From Paenibacillus mesophilus (lineage in GTDB: Bacteria > Bacillota > Bacilli > Paenibacillales > NBRC-103111): DNA of 64,000 nt. This document shows positions 33,824 through 42,039 of the stretch, piece by piece. A model generated the notes under the pieces. It was given only the letters and a program-made list of their open reading frames with translations. It ran no database searches and was not told the DNA's origin. The stretch is from positions 33,667 through 97,666 of the forward strand of contig NZ_VCRA01000027.1 of assembly GCF_005938385.1 (NCBI RefSeq), written 5' to 3'. Within the stretch, counting starts at the first letter, position 1, and each line of letters starts with the position of its first letter. The translations under genes were made by a program, and so were the position numbers.

Positions 33824-34273
33824 ATGAAGGTTATTGTCGTATTTGCAAGCATGACGGGAAATACGGAAGAGATGGCGGATGCCGTCGCGGAAGGGATTCG
33901 TGCAGAAGGCGCGGAGGTCGTGTTGAAAAATGTGCTCGATGCGAATGCATCCGAGCTTGCGGGTTATGACGCTTTCGTGCTCGGAGCGTATACGTGGGGG
34001 GACGGCGAGCTGCCGGATGAATTTCTGGACTTCTACGAAGAACTGGACGATCTCGACTTATCCGGCAAGCAAGCTGCCGTATTCGGCTCTGCGGATTCTT
34101 CCTATCCGGAATTCGGCAAAGCGGTCGACCTGCTGGAAGAGAAGCTGGAAGAGCTCGGAGCGATACTGGCGGCCAAAGGGTTGAAGGTGGAGCTGAATCC
34201 TTCCGAGCGGGAGAAGGCCGCTTGCCGGGAGTTGGGCAAACAGGTCGTGCTGGCTGCCGCAGGCGTGAAATGA
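33824..34273 (+). CDS. Short-chain flavodoxin
   Basis: 149 residues. FMN-binding electron carrier that replaces ferredoxin when iron is scarce. FASMTGNTEEMADAV (residues 7-21) is the phosphate loop, GAYTWGDGELPDEF the first FMN-stacking loop and FGSADSSYPEFGKAVDLLEE the second. The length and motifs match Bacillus YkuN/YkuP, which are Fur-repressed. ATG 33824 lies in a TCGAGACG context after CGAGGAG. Its presence in an operon with a perfect Fur box supports an iron-sparing role. The next gene overlaps by 4 bases. Confidence 0.92.
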   Translation: MKVIVVFASMTGNTEEMADAVAEGIRAEGAEVVLKNVLDANASELAGYDAFVLGAYTWGDGELPDEFLDFYEELDDLDLSGKQAAVFGSADSSYPEFGKAVDLLEEKLEELGAILAAKGLKVELNPSEREKAACRELGKQVVLAAAGVK

Positions 34274-35100
34274 CCGGGCGTAGGATGACGATGAAGGGCG
34301 GAGCGGCGTCGGTGGCGGCCAAGGCGGCAGCGGTCGTGATCGAGGACTACAAGCTGGAGGAGCTGCTGCGCCGCCCGTTTCGCAATAATGAGCCTGGAGC
34401 GGACTATCCGGGGCTTTGTACGGATATTACGTGGCGGCAAATCGTACAATATTCGGCCAGCCATATCGTGAACGACTACTTCAGCCTCACGCCGGAGCAG
34501 CGGTCTGCGGAAGCGATCGACAAGTCGGCGCATCGTCGCTGGAGCAACCGGGCCTACAAATTCGAATCCGCCGACCACTATCACTATATCCGCAATGTGA
34601 CGGTATCCAACGTGACCCGGTTTCTTTCCGAGGATCGGGACATTGTGCCGCTCGTTCTGTTCGAATCGTTCCGCAGACATATCCCTTCGGTGAATTCCGA
34701 CATTTCATTCATTACGCAGGTGCTGTACCGAACCGGGAGCGGGAAAGAGTCCCCCTATGTCATCCAAAAATATTTGGTCGATGACGATCCCGGCGTTATC
34801 GCAGGATTCCGGCATATTGCCGTTTTGTTCGGCAGCGAAGCTTTCGGATCTCTCCCGGGGCGAATCGAAGTGTTCGGCGTATTGAGCGGCAATCGTTACG
34901 TATTCCGGCCTCAACCTGAAGAGATTGCCAAGGCGGCCGATTACATCAGGCTGCTTCGCGACTATATGCCTCGAGCGGAGACAGGGGCGCGGGCTGGGCG
35001 GAGTCATACGTCGATATGCGGCAAGTGCGCCTTGCGGAACAAAGGCGTCCGTTCCCCGGAGCATGCGGGTCCGGCGCCCCTGCGGCGTGTTGTGCACTAA
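34270..35100 (+). CDS. Unknown protein, last gene of the Fur-controlled operon
   Basis: 276 residues. The start ATGA overlaps the flavodoxin stop, so the pair is translationally coupled. Visible blocks are LCTDITWRQIVQYSASHIVNDYF, ADHYHYIRNVTVSNVTRFLSED, VPLVLFESFRRHIPSVNSD and a C-terminal SICGKCALRNKG with a CxxC pair. No signal peptide or membrane segment. The family is unknown to me. Position suggests a partner or user of the flavodoxin. It ends with a 4-base convergent overlap with the acetyltransferase gene and has no terminator of its own. Confidence 0.7.
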   Translation: MTGRRMTMKGGAASVAAKAAAVVIEDYKLEELLRRPFRNNEPGADYPGLCTDITWRQIVQYSASHIVNDYFSLTPEQRSAEAIDKSAHRRWSNRAYKFESADHYHYIRNVTVSNVTRFLSEDRDIVPLVLFESFRRHIPSVNSDISFITQVLYRTGSGKESPYVIQKYLVDDDPGVIAGFRHIAVLFGSEAFGSLPGRIEVFGVLSGNRYVFRPQPEEIAKAADYIRLLRDYMPRAETGARAGRSHTSICGKCALRNKGVRSPEHAGPAPLRRVVH

Positions 35101-35705
35101 GGCATGGAATCTTCGGTCCGGGCGGCGAGCATCGTTTCCAGCCGGCGCTTCACATCCGGCCATTCTTTCTCCAGAATGCTGTAATAGACGGAGTCGCGCA
35201 AGTAGCCGTCCGGCATGATGCGATGACTGCGCAGTACGCCTTCGAATACGCCGCCGATCCGCTCGATGGCTTCACGGGAGCGGACGTTGCGGGAGTCCGT
35301 CTTCAGTTGAACGCGGATCGCGCCCATCGACTCGAACGCGTGTGTCAGCAGCAGCAGCTTGCATTCCGTGTTTACCCGGGTTCGCCATACCGAAGGGGTC
35401 AGCCACGTCCAGCCGATCTCAACGCTGCGGTGGTCGTCGGAGAGGTCGAACAGCCGCGTGCTTCCCAACACCCGGTTGTCACGGTTGTCCATAATCGTAT
35501 ACGGCATTTCCGCGCCCAGTTCGGCGGCCGCGACGGCGTCGGAAACAATCGATTGCATGTGTTCTGGCGATTCCAAGCGAACGGGTATGTAGCTCCAGAC
35601 GGATTGGCCCCGGGCCGTTTCGTACAAGGCTTCCGCATGCTCCTGCTTCAACGGAACGAGCCGCACCGCGGATCCGTGCAATAATTCAAAGCGCTTATTC
35701 AGCAT
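35097..35705 (-). CDS. GNAT-family N-acetyltransferase, RimJ/RimL-like
   Basis: 202 residues. LLHGSAVRLVPLKQEHAEALYETA starts the fold; VLGSTRLFDLSDDHRSVEIGWTWLTPSVWRTRVNTECKLLLLTHAFE and RVQLKTDSRNVRSREAIERIGGVFEGVLRSHRI are typical of the RimJ/RimL group that acetylates protein N-termini or small molecules. ATG 35705 follows AGGAGG by about 10 bases. It is convergent with the Fur-controlled operon and ends 4 bases inside it. Confidence 0.82.
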   Translation of the reverse strand: MLNKRFELLHGSAVRLVPLKQEHAEALYETARGQSVWSYIPVRLESPEHMQSIVSDAVAAAELGAEMPYTIMDNRDNRVLGSTRLFDLSDDHRSVEIGWTWLTPSVWRTRVNTECKLLLLTHAFESMGAIRVQLKTDSRNVRSREAIERIGGVFEGVLRSHRIMPDGYLRDSVYYSILEKEWPDVKRRLETMLAARTEDSMP

Positions 35706-35806
35706 TTGGCTTATCCTCCTGACCGTATCTCGGTATGAACCGATGGTACCTGATCGGGAGACGGGCGAACAGAGCCGATTTTGCCGCTTTTTGTTGTGCC
35801 ATTTCC

Positions 35807-36796
35807 TTAAAAGGACGCCCATTTCAGCGGAGACGACGCATCGTTCAGAAACGCCATCGTCCGTTTCAAATATTCCTTTTTGTTCGCTTTATACAACAGC
35901 TCGTGCCGGCCTTCGGGCAGCAGCCACAAACTGGATTTCCGCGAGGATTGATTGTTGTAGATCAATTCCGCCACCTCGTGGGGGGCCTTCGCGTCCTTCA
36001 TGCCGTGGATGAAGAAAATCGGGATCGGATACGTCGTTTCTTTAACCGTCCGGTAAGGAATTTGATCCATGCTCGTGCCGTTCAATATCGGGAAGAAAAA
36101 ACGGATGAGCGAAAGCGATGGAAAGCGGGGCAAATCGACCTGCTGCTTGATGTTGTGGAACATCGTATCGGGCTCGAGCAGAAACGTGCTGTCGAGAATC
36201 ATGGCCTCGATATCTTTGCTGTGCAAAGCGGTCTGCAAGGCGGTTCCGGCTCCCATCGAAAATCCCCACACATACGTGTGCTTCATCCCTTGCCGTTTGA
36301 CAAAGTCGATGGCGCCCTGAAGCTCAAGCGACTCTCGGACGCCTCCGGTTACGGACAGGTCGGGCTGCACGTACCCGTAGTCGAATAGAAGCACATTGTA
36401 GTGCTGCTTGTTCAGTTCCTTGGCTAAACTGTAGAAGGGGACCCACAGTTCTTCGCGGTTGCCGCCATAGCCGTGAGAGAAGATGACGACCTTGTCCGAG
36501 CCTTCGGCCGGAATGAACCAGCCGTCCAAAGCGCTGCCGCCGTCGCTGCTGGTGAAGTTGACGTCCGTGTACGGAAGGCCTGCCGCCAGAAGCGGGTTGG
36601 AGCTGAGCGGAGCGATCGCCGGGCGCGCCAGCATCCAGGCGACATAGCCATGGAACGCCAAGACGGCGCTGGCCGACAAGACGAGGAGCACCGCAATTGG
36701 AATCAAAATCCACATTTTTTTGCGGGAGGATCGAATGGTAGCGTTTTCAAATGCCGGTGGACTGTAAGTGACGGATGGAACGGGTGTAGATTCCAT
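35807..36796 (-). CDS. Membrane-anchored alpha/beta hydrolase
   Basis: 329 residues. One N-terminal membrane helix (MWILIPIAVLLVLSASAVLAF, about residues 28-48), then a serine hydrolase domain: oxyanion strand VVIFSHGYGGNREE, nucleophile in YVWGFSMGAGTALQ, acid in FFIHGMKDAKAPHEVA and His in LPEGRHELLY. Such proteins (BAAT/acyl-CoA thioester or YqkD/YfhR-like) are esterases or peptidases of unknown substrate. ATG 36796 follows AAGGAGGG. The catalytic domain should face outward. Monocistronic. Confidence 0.8.
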   Translation of the reverse strand: MESTPVPSVTYSPPAFENATIRSSRKKMWILIPIAVLLVLSASAVLAFHGYVAWMLARPAIAPLSSNPLLAAGLPYTDVNFTSSDGGSALDGWFIPAEGSDKVVIFSHGYGGNREELWVPFYSLAKELNKQHYNVLLFDYGYVQPDLSVTGGVRESLELQGAIDFVKRQGMKHTYVWGFSMGAGTALQTALHSKDIEAMILDSTFLLEPDTMFHNIKQQVDLPRFPSLSLIRFFFPILNGTSMDQIPYRTVKETTYPIPIFFIHGMKDAKAPHEVAELIYNNQSSRKSSLWLLPEGRHELLYKANKKEYLKRTMAFLNDASSPLKWASF

Positions 36797-37036
36797 GGGG
36801 ATCCCTCCTTGTTCAAGCTGCAAGAAATCGTTTCGTTGTAAGGAGATTTCTATTAGAAAAAGATGCGCGGAAGCAGAGGACGGCACCTATTCTGTATACG
36901 CTCGGTGAACAGTTAGAATGGCGACGAGCCCTTGGCGGCCCGGGTTTGCCGTTATCTTAATATTATTCCTTGAAGCGCGCTCCGGTCAATAGAAACAAAG
37001 AAGGAAAAGTGTAGAAAAAGGCAGAGTCAATTCTCT

Positions 37037-37095
37037 TTACGATTCGAAGGCAGATAAGGTATACTGAAGTAAAACCGGGTTTCATATGATGAAAC
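37037..37095 (+). promoter_or_regulatory. Promoter and likely autoregulatory operator of the IclR gene
   Basis: TTACGA, 17 bases, TATACT (37060-37065). Just downstream GTTTCATATGATGAAAC (37079-37095) is a perfect 7-bp inverted repeat with a 3-base centre, the form bound by IclR-family dimers. The remaining 36797-37036 is non-coding with nothing further visible. Confidence 0.55.
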
Positions 37096-37113
37096 GCATG
37101 GAGCGGATCGAAG

Positions 37114-37857
37114 ATGGACGATACAAAGCTGACTGTACGCGCCGTCGAGAGGGCGCTTGATATATTATCCGTATTTACCGATGAGATCGAGCTCAGCCTG
37201 ACGGAGATCGCCGCCAAGACGCAGCTCCACAAGAGCACGGTTCACCGGCTGCTGGCTTCGCTCGAGGGTAAAGATTTCATTACGCGCAACGCGGAGACGG
37301 AGAAGTACCGGCTCGGCTTCCGTATTTGGGAGCTCGCGGCCAATTTGTCGCAAAGCGACGACCCGGCCCTATTGCTGCAGCCCGAGATGGAGCGGCTGCG
37401 CGATTCGCTCGGAGAGACGATCAGTCTCTATGTGCGGGATGGCGGAGAGCGTATCCGGATTCAGGCGGTGCAGAGCAATCAGGCGATCCGCCGCGTCGCT
37501 CCGATCGGAGCCAGACTGCCGCTGAATGTAGGCGCGTCCAGCAAGGTGCTGATCGCCTTTGCCGAAAGCGATATCCAAGAACAGGTTCTGGCGGAGCTGG
37601 AATGGTCCGGCGCTGCGGAGAAACAAACATTCGTGCGGCAGATGGCCGAGATTCGCCGTGTCGGCTACGCCACGAGCGTGGAGGAACGCGAGCCTGGGGC
37701 GGCCGCCGTATCGGCGCCGATTTTCAACCGGGGGCATAAGCTGGTGGCGGCATTGGCCGTATCCGGTCCGTCCAATCGGTTTACTTTGGAGAAAATGAAA
37801 GAGCACGCATCGCAAATCATCGAATCTGCGAACCGGATGGGGAAAATGCTGAAATAG
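37114..37857 (+). CDS. IclR-family transcriptional regulator
   Basis: 247 residues. An N-terminal winged helix-turn-helix (VRAVERALDILSVFTDEIELSLTEIAAKTQLHKSTVHRLLASLE) is followed by the GAF-like effector domain (GETISLYVRDGGERIRIQAV, LPLNVGASSKVLIAF, GYATSVEEREPGAAAVSAPIF). Homologues repress catabolic operons in response to small acids. No catabolic genes adjoin it here, so it may act elsewhere; the palindrome at 37079 suggests autoregulation. Confidence 0.9.
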   Translation: MDDTKLTVRAVERALDILSVFTDEIELSLTEIAAKTQLHKSTVHRLLASLEGKDFITRNAETEKYRLGFRIWELAANLSQSDDPALLLQPEMERLRDSLGETISLYVRDGGERIRIQAVQSNQAIRRVAPIGARLPLNVGASSKVLIAFAESDIQEQVLAELEWSGAAEKQTFVRQMAEIRRVGYATSVEEREPGAAAVSAPIFNRGHKLVAALAVSGPSNRFTLEKMKEHASQIIESANRMGKMLK

Positions 37858-37888
37858 CGGCTCCATTCGACTGCAGCGCGCAGCTTGG

Positions 37889-37920
37889 GCCGTCCCTTTT
37901 GATCGAGGGGCGGCTTTTTT
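37889..37920 (+). terminator. Terminator of the IclR gene
   Basis: GCCGTCCC and GGGGCGGC pair around a 10-base loop and are followed by a T-run. Confidence 0.75.
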
Positions 37921-38043
37921 TGCCTATATAGAGTTTATAATTTCGGGGTCCCCGCAAAGTACTTGGAATAAGCTTCGAAGCAAGGCTCCACTTTGTGGGG
38001 TTATTTTGCCGTCAGCATATTTACGGTGCTGAAAATATTGGTT

Positions 38044-38069
38044 GTTTCGCAAAGCGGCCGTCAGGGTAA
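38044..38069 (+). promoter_or_regulatory. Sigma-B-type promoter
   Basis: GTTTCG, 14 bases, GGGTAA, 45 bases before the GlsB-like gene. The form repeats at six other sites up to 48.8 kb. Confidence 0.6.
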
Positions 38070-38113
38070 TAGTCCGTAGGGCGGCCGTTAACACACGGAA
38101 GGAGGGTGATCGC

Positions 38114-38371
38114 ATGTGGGGACTCTTGATCAGCATTCTGATGGCTGTATTAATCGGAACCATCGGGGACGCCCTTGTGAAGAGCAGCATGCCCGGCGGA
38201 CTGCTCGGCTCCATGATCGCGGGCTTTGCCGGCGGCTGGCTGGGATCGATCCTATTCGGAAGCTGGGGCCCGATCATCGGCGGTTTCGCCGTTATTCCGG
38301 CCATCATCGGTACGGCGCTGTTCGTGTTTTTGCTAGGAATGCTTTCCCAGGCGCTGCGCAAATCGGCTTAG
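38114..38371 (+). CDS. Small GlsB/YeaQ-type membrane protein
   Basis: 85 residues, glycine-rich and almost entirely hydrophobic with three segments (GLLISILMAVLIGTIGDAL, GLLGSMIAGFAGGWLGSILFG, GPIIGGFAVIPAIIGTALFVFLLG). The pattern resembles transglycosylase-associated GlsB/YeaQ/YmgE stress proteins, including the central GGWLGS. ATG 38114 follows GGAAGGAGGG. A sigma-B-type promoter lies upstream, and a YtxH protein gene follows 68 bases later, so the two probably form a stress operon. Confidence 0.75.
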   Translation: MWGLLISILMAVLIGTIGDALVKSSMPGGLLGSMIAGFAGGWLGSILFGSWGPIIGGFAVIPAIIGTALFVFLLGMLSQALRKSA

Positions 38372-38439
38372 CCGGATGACGCCTCGGCGCGATAGCGGCA
38401 TAATAATCATACATTTCCATTTCAGAAGGAGGAAGCGAT

Positions 38440-38847
38440 ATGAAGATGACGGGAACTTGGAAAGGCGTACTGGTTGGTGGAGCGGTCGGCGCGGCCTGCG
38501 CCCTGCTGCTCGCGCCCCAATCGGGCCGCAAGCTGCGCGAAAGCATGAGACGCAGCGCCCATGACATGTTCGACAAGACGGCGGATGTGACGCAAAGCGT
38601 CCGCGAGAAAACGGCGGAGCTGGCGAAGGACATTCGCGACAAGACGGCAGAGCTTAAGAAAAGCGTGCACGATAAGACGGCGGAGATGGCCCACGAGGCG
38701 GCCGACAAAACGACCGAGGCCGTGAAAGCCATCGGCGGCAAAGTCGAGTCGATTTCGGAGAAAACCCGGGATATGGCCGCGTCCGCTATGAACAAGTCGG
38801 GGGACGGCGAGGAAGATTCCCCGGATAAAGCGAAAACGACCCATTGA
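38440..38847 (+). CDS. YtxH-domain general stress protein
   Basis: 135 residues. The N-terminus GVLVGGAVGAACALLLAPQSGRKLRESM is the YtxH/GvpP signature: a glycine-rich membrane-associated helix ending in APxSGxxxR. The remainder is a long amphipathic helix with 11-residue-like repeats (DKTADVTQSVREKTAELAKDIRDKTAELKK), as in LEA-type proteins. Homologues are sigma-B-induced in Bacillus. AGGAGG precedes the ATG. It follows the GlsB-like gene behind the sigma-B promoter at 38044. Confidence 0.85.
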   Translation: MKMTGTWKGVLVGGAVGAACALLLAPQSGRKLRESMRRSAHDMFDKTADVTQSVREKTAELAKDIRDKTAELKKSVHDKTAEMAHEAADKTTEAVKAIGGKVESISEKTRDMAASAMNKSGDGEEDSPDKAKTTH

Positions 38848-38898
38848 GGCGAAGGCGCCATCGCCCGCCGATTGGCGATGATACGGAGGTGCAAGCAG

Positions 38899-39393
38899 AT
38901 GACGAACCCGAATCCGCATTTAAACGTGACCAAGCCGTACGAGGAATTCAATCAAGCGGTCATACGGTTAGGCTTCATGCCTTCCGAGTCGGAAGGGTAC
39001 AAAGTCGTGCAGCTTACTTTCTCTTCTACCGCGAGGAACGATAAGATCATGTACCGCATTCCGTTCGTTTCCGACGGCTCGGAGCGCATTACGCTGCTCG
39101 TCCATCAGGCGGGATTCTCGGGCGAGTGGGCCGGGTGCGACGGTATTCCGGAGCAGATCCGGGAGGAAGCGCACCGCAAGCTGTGCGAGCTTGTCGGCGT
39201 TCCGTACGAACCGAGGGGAGCGGACCGGGAGCCGCCCGCGGACAAGGATAACGATTCGCAGTCCGACACGGTTAACGGCATCATGGTCCAGGACGAGCAG
39301 GACTTGGTCCGGCTCGGCAAAGAGATGAAAGCGATGAAGACGAATACGGAGCTGGAGCAGGAAGGGATGATCCCCGATCCGATTCAGAACTGA
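38899..39393 (+). CDS. Hypothetical protein downstream of ytxH
   Basis: 164 residues, no signal or membrane segment. A folded N-terminal part (YEEFNQAVIRLGFMPSESEGYKVVQLTFSS...GSERITLLVHQAGFSGEWAGCDGIPEQIREEAHRKLCELVGV) is followed by an acidic, disordered linker and a closing helix. ACGGAGGTG precedes ATG 38899. It lies 51 bases after ytxH in the same direction and may share its sigma-B promoter. Family not recognised. A short hairpin (ACGCCG/CGGCGT) follows. Confidence 0.65.
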   Translation: MTNPNPHLNVTKPYEEFNQAVIRLGFMPSESEGYKVVQLTFSSTARNDKIMYRIPFVSDGSERITLLVHQAGFSGEWAGCDGIPEQIREEAHRKLCELVGVPYEPRGADREPPADKDNDSQSDTVNGIMVQDEQDLVRLGKEMKAMKTNTELEQEGMIPDPIQN

Positions 39394-39469
39394 CGCCGCG
39401 CGGACGGCGTCTTTATTTGTGCCCGATGACGGATAACTTATCCGTCCCGTCTGCAGCACATGAAGTAGC

Positions 39470-39667
39470 GTGCATTTGTACGTTATTTGTCCGGATACCC
39501 GGCATGCTGGCGGATATAGTGTTCATATGTGCCTTATTTTCGCTAATTGGTCCTATTTTGAAGGCGATCGGTCCGCTCGCGAACGGAATAGCGTGCATTT
39601 GAACGTTATATGCCCGGATACCCGGCATGCTGGCGGATATAGTGTTCATATGTACCTTATTTTCGCT
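39470..39667. repeat. Paired repeat, two units with 123-bp period (second locus)
   Basis: Units 39470-39544 and 39593-39667 are nearly identical over 75 bases, centred on CCGGATACCCGGCATGCTGG and GCGGATATAGTGTTCATATG. The offset is exactly 123 bases, as at 7724-7939, and the arm GCGGATA..GT..CATATG.GC.TTATTTT is shared between loci. The region 39394-39800 contains no gene; a hairpin with AACAGGCC/GGCCTGTT at 39730-39751 may end the minus-strand gene at 39805. Confidence 0.75.
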
Positions 39668-39804
39668 TATGAGCCTCGCTTGCCGGTTATTTGGCCGCGG
39701 GGCCGCAGCTTTATCCAAGCAAGCCGAAACAGGCCTTTCGGCCTGTTCCAGCTTGTTTGCTTGCGAGGCTTTTACATCCCGCGGAAAATGGCTGCCGCTG
39801 CAGG

Positions 39805-40134
39805 TTAACTGGCATCGGCTTCGCGGGTCAGCAAATCGCACCACTCCTGCTCGGTTAAGCACTGCTGCAGCACCCACCGAACGGCGATCGGCTCTCTTTC
39901 GTGCCGGACCAGCTCGTCTTCCTTCAAGTAATACCCGTGCTCCCTCGCGACGCGGTAAGCGAGACAGAAATGCTCCGCCGCTTCGACAGCCCGCGCAAGC
40001 TCCCCGAAAGCGCCCAGCGTACGGCCGAAGCCGAGCGGATTTGTTCTGGCTTGAATATTGATATTGTAAATCGCTCCATCCTCGCAAACCAATACGTCAC
40101 TTTCAAAACAACGAATCCGGTGTTTTACTTCCAT
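39805..40134 (-). CDS. Hypothetical protein with possible sigma-B promoter
   Basis: 109 residues, soluble. It begins MEVKHRIRCFESDVLVCEDG and continues with a helical stretch (GELARAVEAAEHFCLAYRVAREHGYYLKEDELV). ATG 40134 has GGCGGTG 6 bases upstream; a GTG three codons earlier is in frame. GTTTCA, 14 bases, GTGTAA lies 53 bases upstream, one base from the sigma-B form used by its neighbours. No family recognised. Confidence 0.6.
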   Translation of the reverse strand: MEVKHRIRCFESDVLVCEDGAIYNINIQARTNPLGFGRTLGAFGELARAVEAAEHFCLAYRVAREHGYYLKEDELVRHEREPIAVRWVLQQCLTEQEWCDLLTREADAS

Positions 40135-40186
40135 GACGTTCACCGCCTGTCTCCATTTTGGTTGCGTAATATGTGGTTACTTATCA

Positions 40187-40212
40187 TTACACGCAAAGGG
40201 CGGTTTTGAAAC
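40187..40212 (-). promoter_or_regulatory. Possible sigma-B-type promoter
   Basis: On the minus strand GTTTCA, 14 bases, GTGTAA; one mismatch to the GGGTAA form. Confidence 0.4.
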
Positions 40213-40243
40213 CGTTTGCGGCCGATTTGCAGGCGGTTGGACG

Positions 40244-41185
40244 TTACAGGCGGGAGTCGCGACTGCGGCCGCGCAGCAAATCTCCCGTCCAGCCTTTGCG
40301 CCAGAGCCATACGTAGATAAGCGCGGTAATGAGCAAAATGGCGGCACAGCATGCGGCGAAACCGGACGGCCATCCGGCTAGCGGCAGCTTCTCGAAGTTC
40401 ATGCCCCAAAGCGCCCCGATAACGGTGGCCGGCGTGAACAGCGCCGTAAAGATCGTCAGCGTCTTCATGATCTCGTTGCCGCGGAACGAGGAGACGGCGT
40501 CATCCATCGACAGAAGGGTGTCTATGCCGTCCTCGTACGTGCCGAGCAGCCTTTCGATCCTTTCGAGCTGGAGTATAAGTCTGCGGTATTCCGGGCGGTC
40601 GGCGATATCGTCCATAAACGCTTCGTTCAAAGCGTCTCCGAGCTCGCGGAAGGGGGCAAGCCGCAAGCTCCATTCGATCAGCTCATGCCGCCGTTCGAGA
40701 ATCCGGTCCATGAGCACCTTGCGGTTGCGGCTTCTCATTGCGGCCTCCAGGGAGCCGAGACGGGCCTCGTAGCCGTCCAGTCCGGCGTGGAACCGTTGCG
40801 CGAGGAAGCCGAGCAGCACGGCGAACGCTTCATGTCCGCCCGTGCAGCGGGCGAGACGTTCCCGCCAGGGCGATTCGTCCAGACGGCCATAAGCGAAAGA
40901 CGCCGGCATAAGCGTTACTAGGCGTGCCGCCGTTGCGTGAAAATGGATCGCGGCGGCGCCGTCGGGCTCTTCGCCGCCGCTGTGCGCCAACGTCCCGTAC
41001 AACACCGCTTCGCCGTTGGCCTTCTCCGAGACGACGATCAGGTTGGCGGTGCGTTCCGAAACGCTCCTCAACCAGTCGGCTGTTTCGGAGTCATAATCCG
41101 CCATCTCCGTCGCAGCTTGGCCCGAGCGGATCCGGATCCACCTCCATTTCGGTGCGGAAGCCTCATCATGAGTATAATCGTTCAT
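40244..41185 (-). CDS. CorA-family magnesium/divalent metal transporter
   Basis: 313 residues. A long cytoplasmic funnel domain of helices (RRLILQLERIERLLGTYEDGIDTLLSMDDAVSSFRGNEIMKTLTIFTALFTPATVIGALWGMNFEKLP) leads into two C-terminal membrane helices. The GMN selectivity motif is intact in WGMNFE. It mediates channel-like uptake, or in some paralogues efflux, of Mg2+, Co2+ or Zn2+. ATG 41185 follows GAAAGGAG. It lies downstream of sigB on the same strand, but the sigB terminator intervenes. Confidence 0.87.
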   Translation of the reverse strand: MNDYTHDEASAPKWRWIRIRSGQAATEMADYDSETADWLRSVSERTANLIVVSEKANGEAVLYGTLAHSGGEEPDGAAAIHFHATAARLVTLMPASFAYGRLDESPWRERLARCTGGHEAFAVLLGFLAQRFHAGLDGYEARLGSLEAAMRSRNRKVLMDRILERRHELIEWSLRLAPFRELGDALNEAFMDDIADRPEYRRLILQLERIERLLGTYEDGIDTLLSMDDAVSSFRGNEIMKTLTIFTALFTPATVIGALWGMNFEKLPLAGWPSGFAACCAAILLITALIYVWLWRKGWTGDLLRGRSRDSRL

Positions 41186-41217
41186 ATGTGCCGCTCCTTT
41201 CGCAGTTACGTCGAAAA

Positions 41218-41263
41218 GGCGCGATTCCGCCGGAATACCCGAATGCGGCACGCGCCTTTCTTT
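41218..41263 (-). terminator. Terminator of the rsbV-rsbW-sigB operon
   Basis: AAGGCGCG and CGCGCCTT pair around a 30-base centre, followed by TTTTCG on the minus strand. Confidence 0.6.
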
Positions 41264-41271
41264 ACGGCCGC

Positions 41272-42039
41272 TCAGGGGTCGTCACCCTCAAGCAGCGCTT
41301 TCAATTTCTCGGTTGCCCGTCTCAATATGCGGGATACGCTCATCTGCGAGACGTGCAGCTCTTCCGCGATCGCCCGCTGGGATAAGCCGGCTTCGAACAC
41401 TAGAGCCAATACTTTCCGCTCCTCGGGTTTCAAGCGGACAAGAGCGGCTTCCAAATCCATCCGGTTCTCGATCGTGTCGTACTCGTCGGCGGAAGCGCCG
41501 ATCAAATCGCCGAGCGTAGAAGTAGAGTCGTCTTCCGAAACGGGAGTATCGAGCGATACGTAATGGTACAGCTCGCGCCCGGCGAATACCTCCATCGTTT
41601 CCTCGTATGTGAGGCCGAGGTGGCTCGCGATTTCTTCGACGTTGGGTGAACGCTCCATGCGCATGGTCAGCTCGTCCACCGCCTGCTGCAGAAGAGCGCC
41701 CTTTTCTTTGATCCGGCGGGGAACCTGAATATACCAGGACTTGTCCCGCAAAAAGTTTTTCATGTGCCCGATGATGCTTTTCATGGCGTACGGTTCGAAC
41801 GGGCTGCCTTTACCGGCGTCGAACTGGCCGAATAAACGGAGAAGCGCCATTTGGCCGACCTGTAGCAAGTCCTCATACAAGTCGGGACGGTTGCGGGACA
41901 TTTTGCCGGCCGCCATCTTGACCATAGGTTCGTACTGCCGGATGAGCGCTGTCGCCAAATCGTCCGTCGGGTTGCGTTGATATTCGAGAATGTTCGCAAC
42001 GGACTCATTCGGGGAAGGCCATGCCGGATTTACACTCAT
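41272..42039 (-). CDS. sigB: RNA polymerase sigma factor, SigB/SigF family
   Basis: 255 residues. Region 2 (YEPMVKMAAGKMSRNRPDLYEDLLQVGQMALLRLFGQFDAGKGSPFEPYAMKSIIGHMKNFLRDKSW) and region 4 (RKVLALVFEAGLSQRAIAEELHVSQMSVSRILRRATEKL) are complete. VPRRIKEKG is the SigB/F/G form. It directs general-stress transcription. ATG 42039 overlaps the rsbW stop (ATGA). It is the last gene of the partner-switching operon, and candidate targets with GTTTCA/GGGTAA boxes surround it. A sporulation sigma-F is unlikely because the anti-sigma and anti-anti-sigma genes and target sites fit sigma-B. Confidence 0.9.
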   Translation of the reverse strand: MSVNPAWPSPNESVANILEYQRNPTDDLATALIRQYEPMVKMAAGKMSRNRPDLYEDLLQVGQMALLRLFGQFDAGKGSPFEPYAMKSIIGHMKNFLRDKSWYIQVPRRIKEKGALLQQAVDELTMRMERSPNVEEIASHLGLTYEETMEVFAGRELYHYVSLDTPVSEDDSTSTLGDLIGASADEYDTIENRMDLEAALVRLKPEERKVLALVFEAGLSQRAIAEELHVSQMSVSRILRRATEKLKALLEGDDP

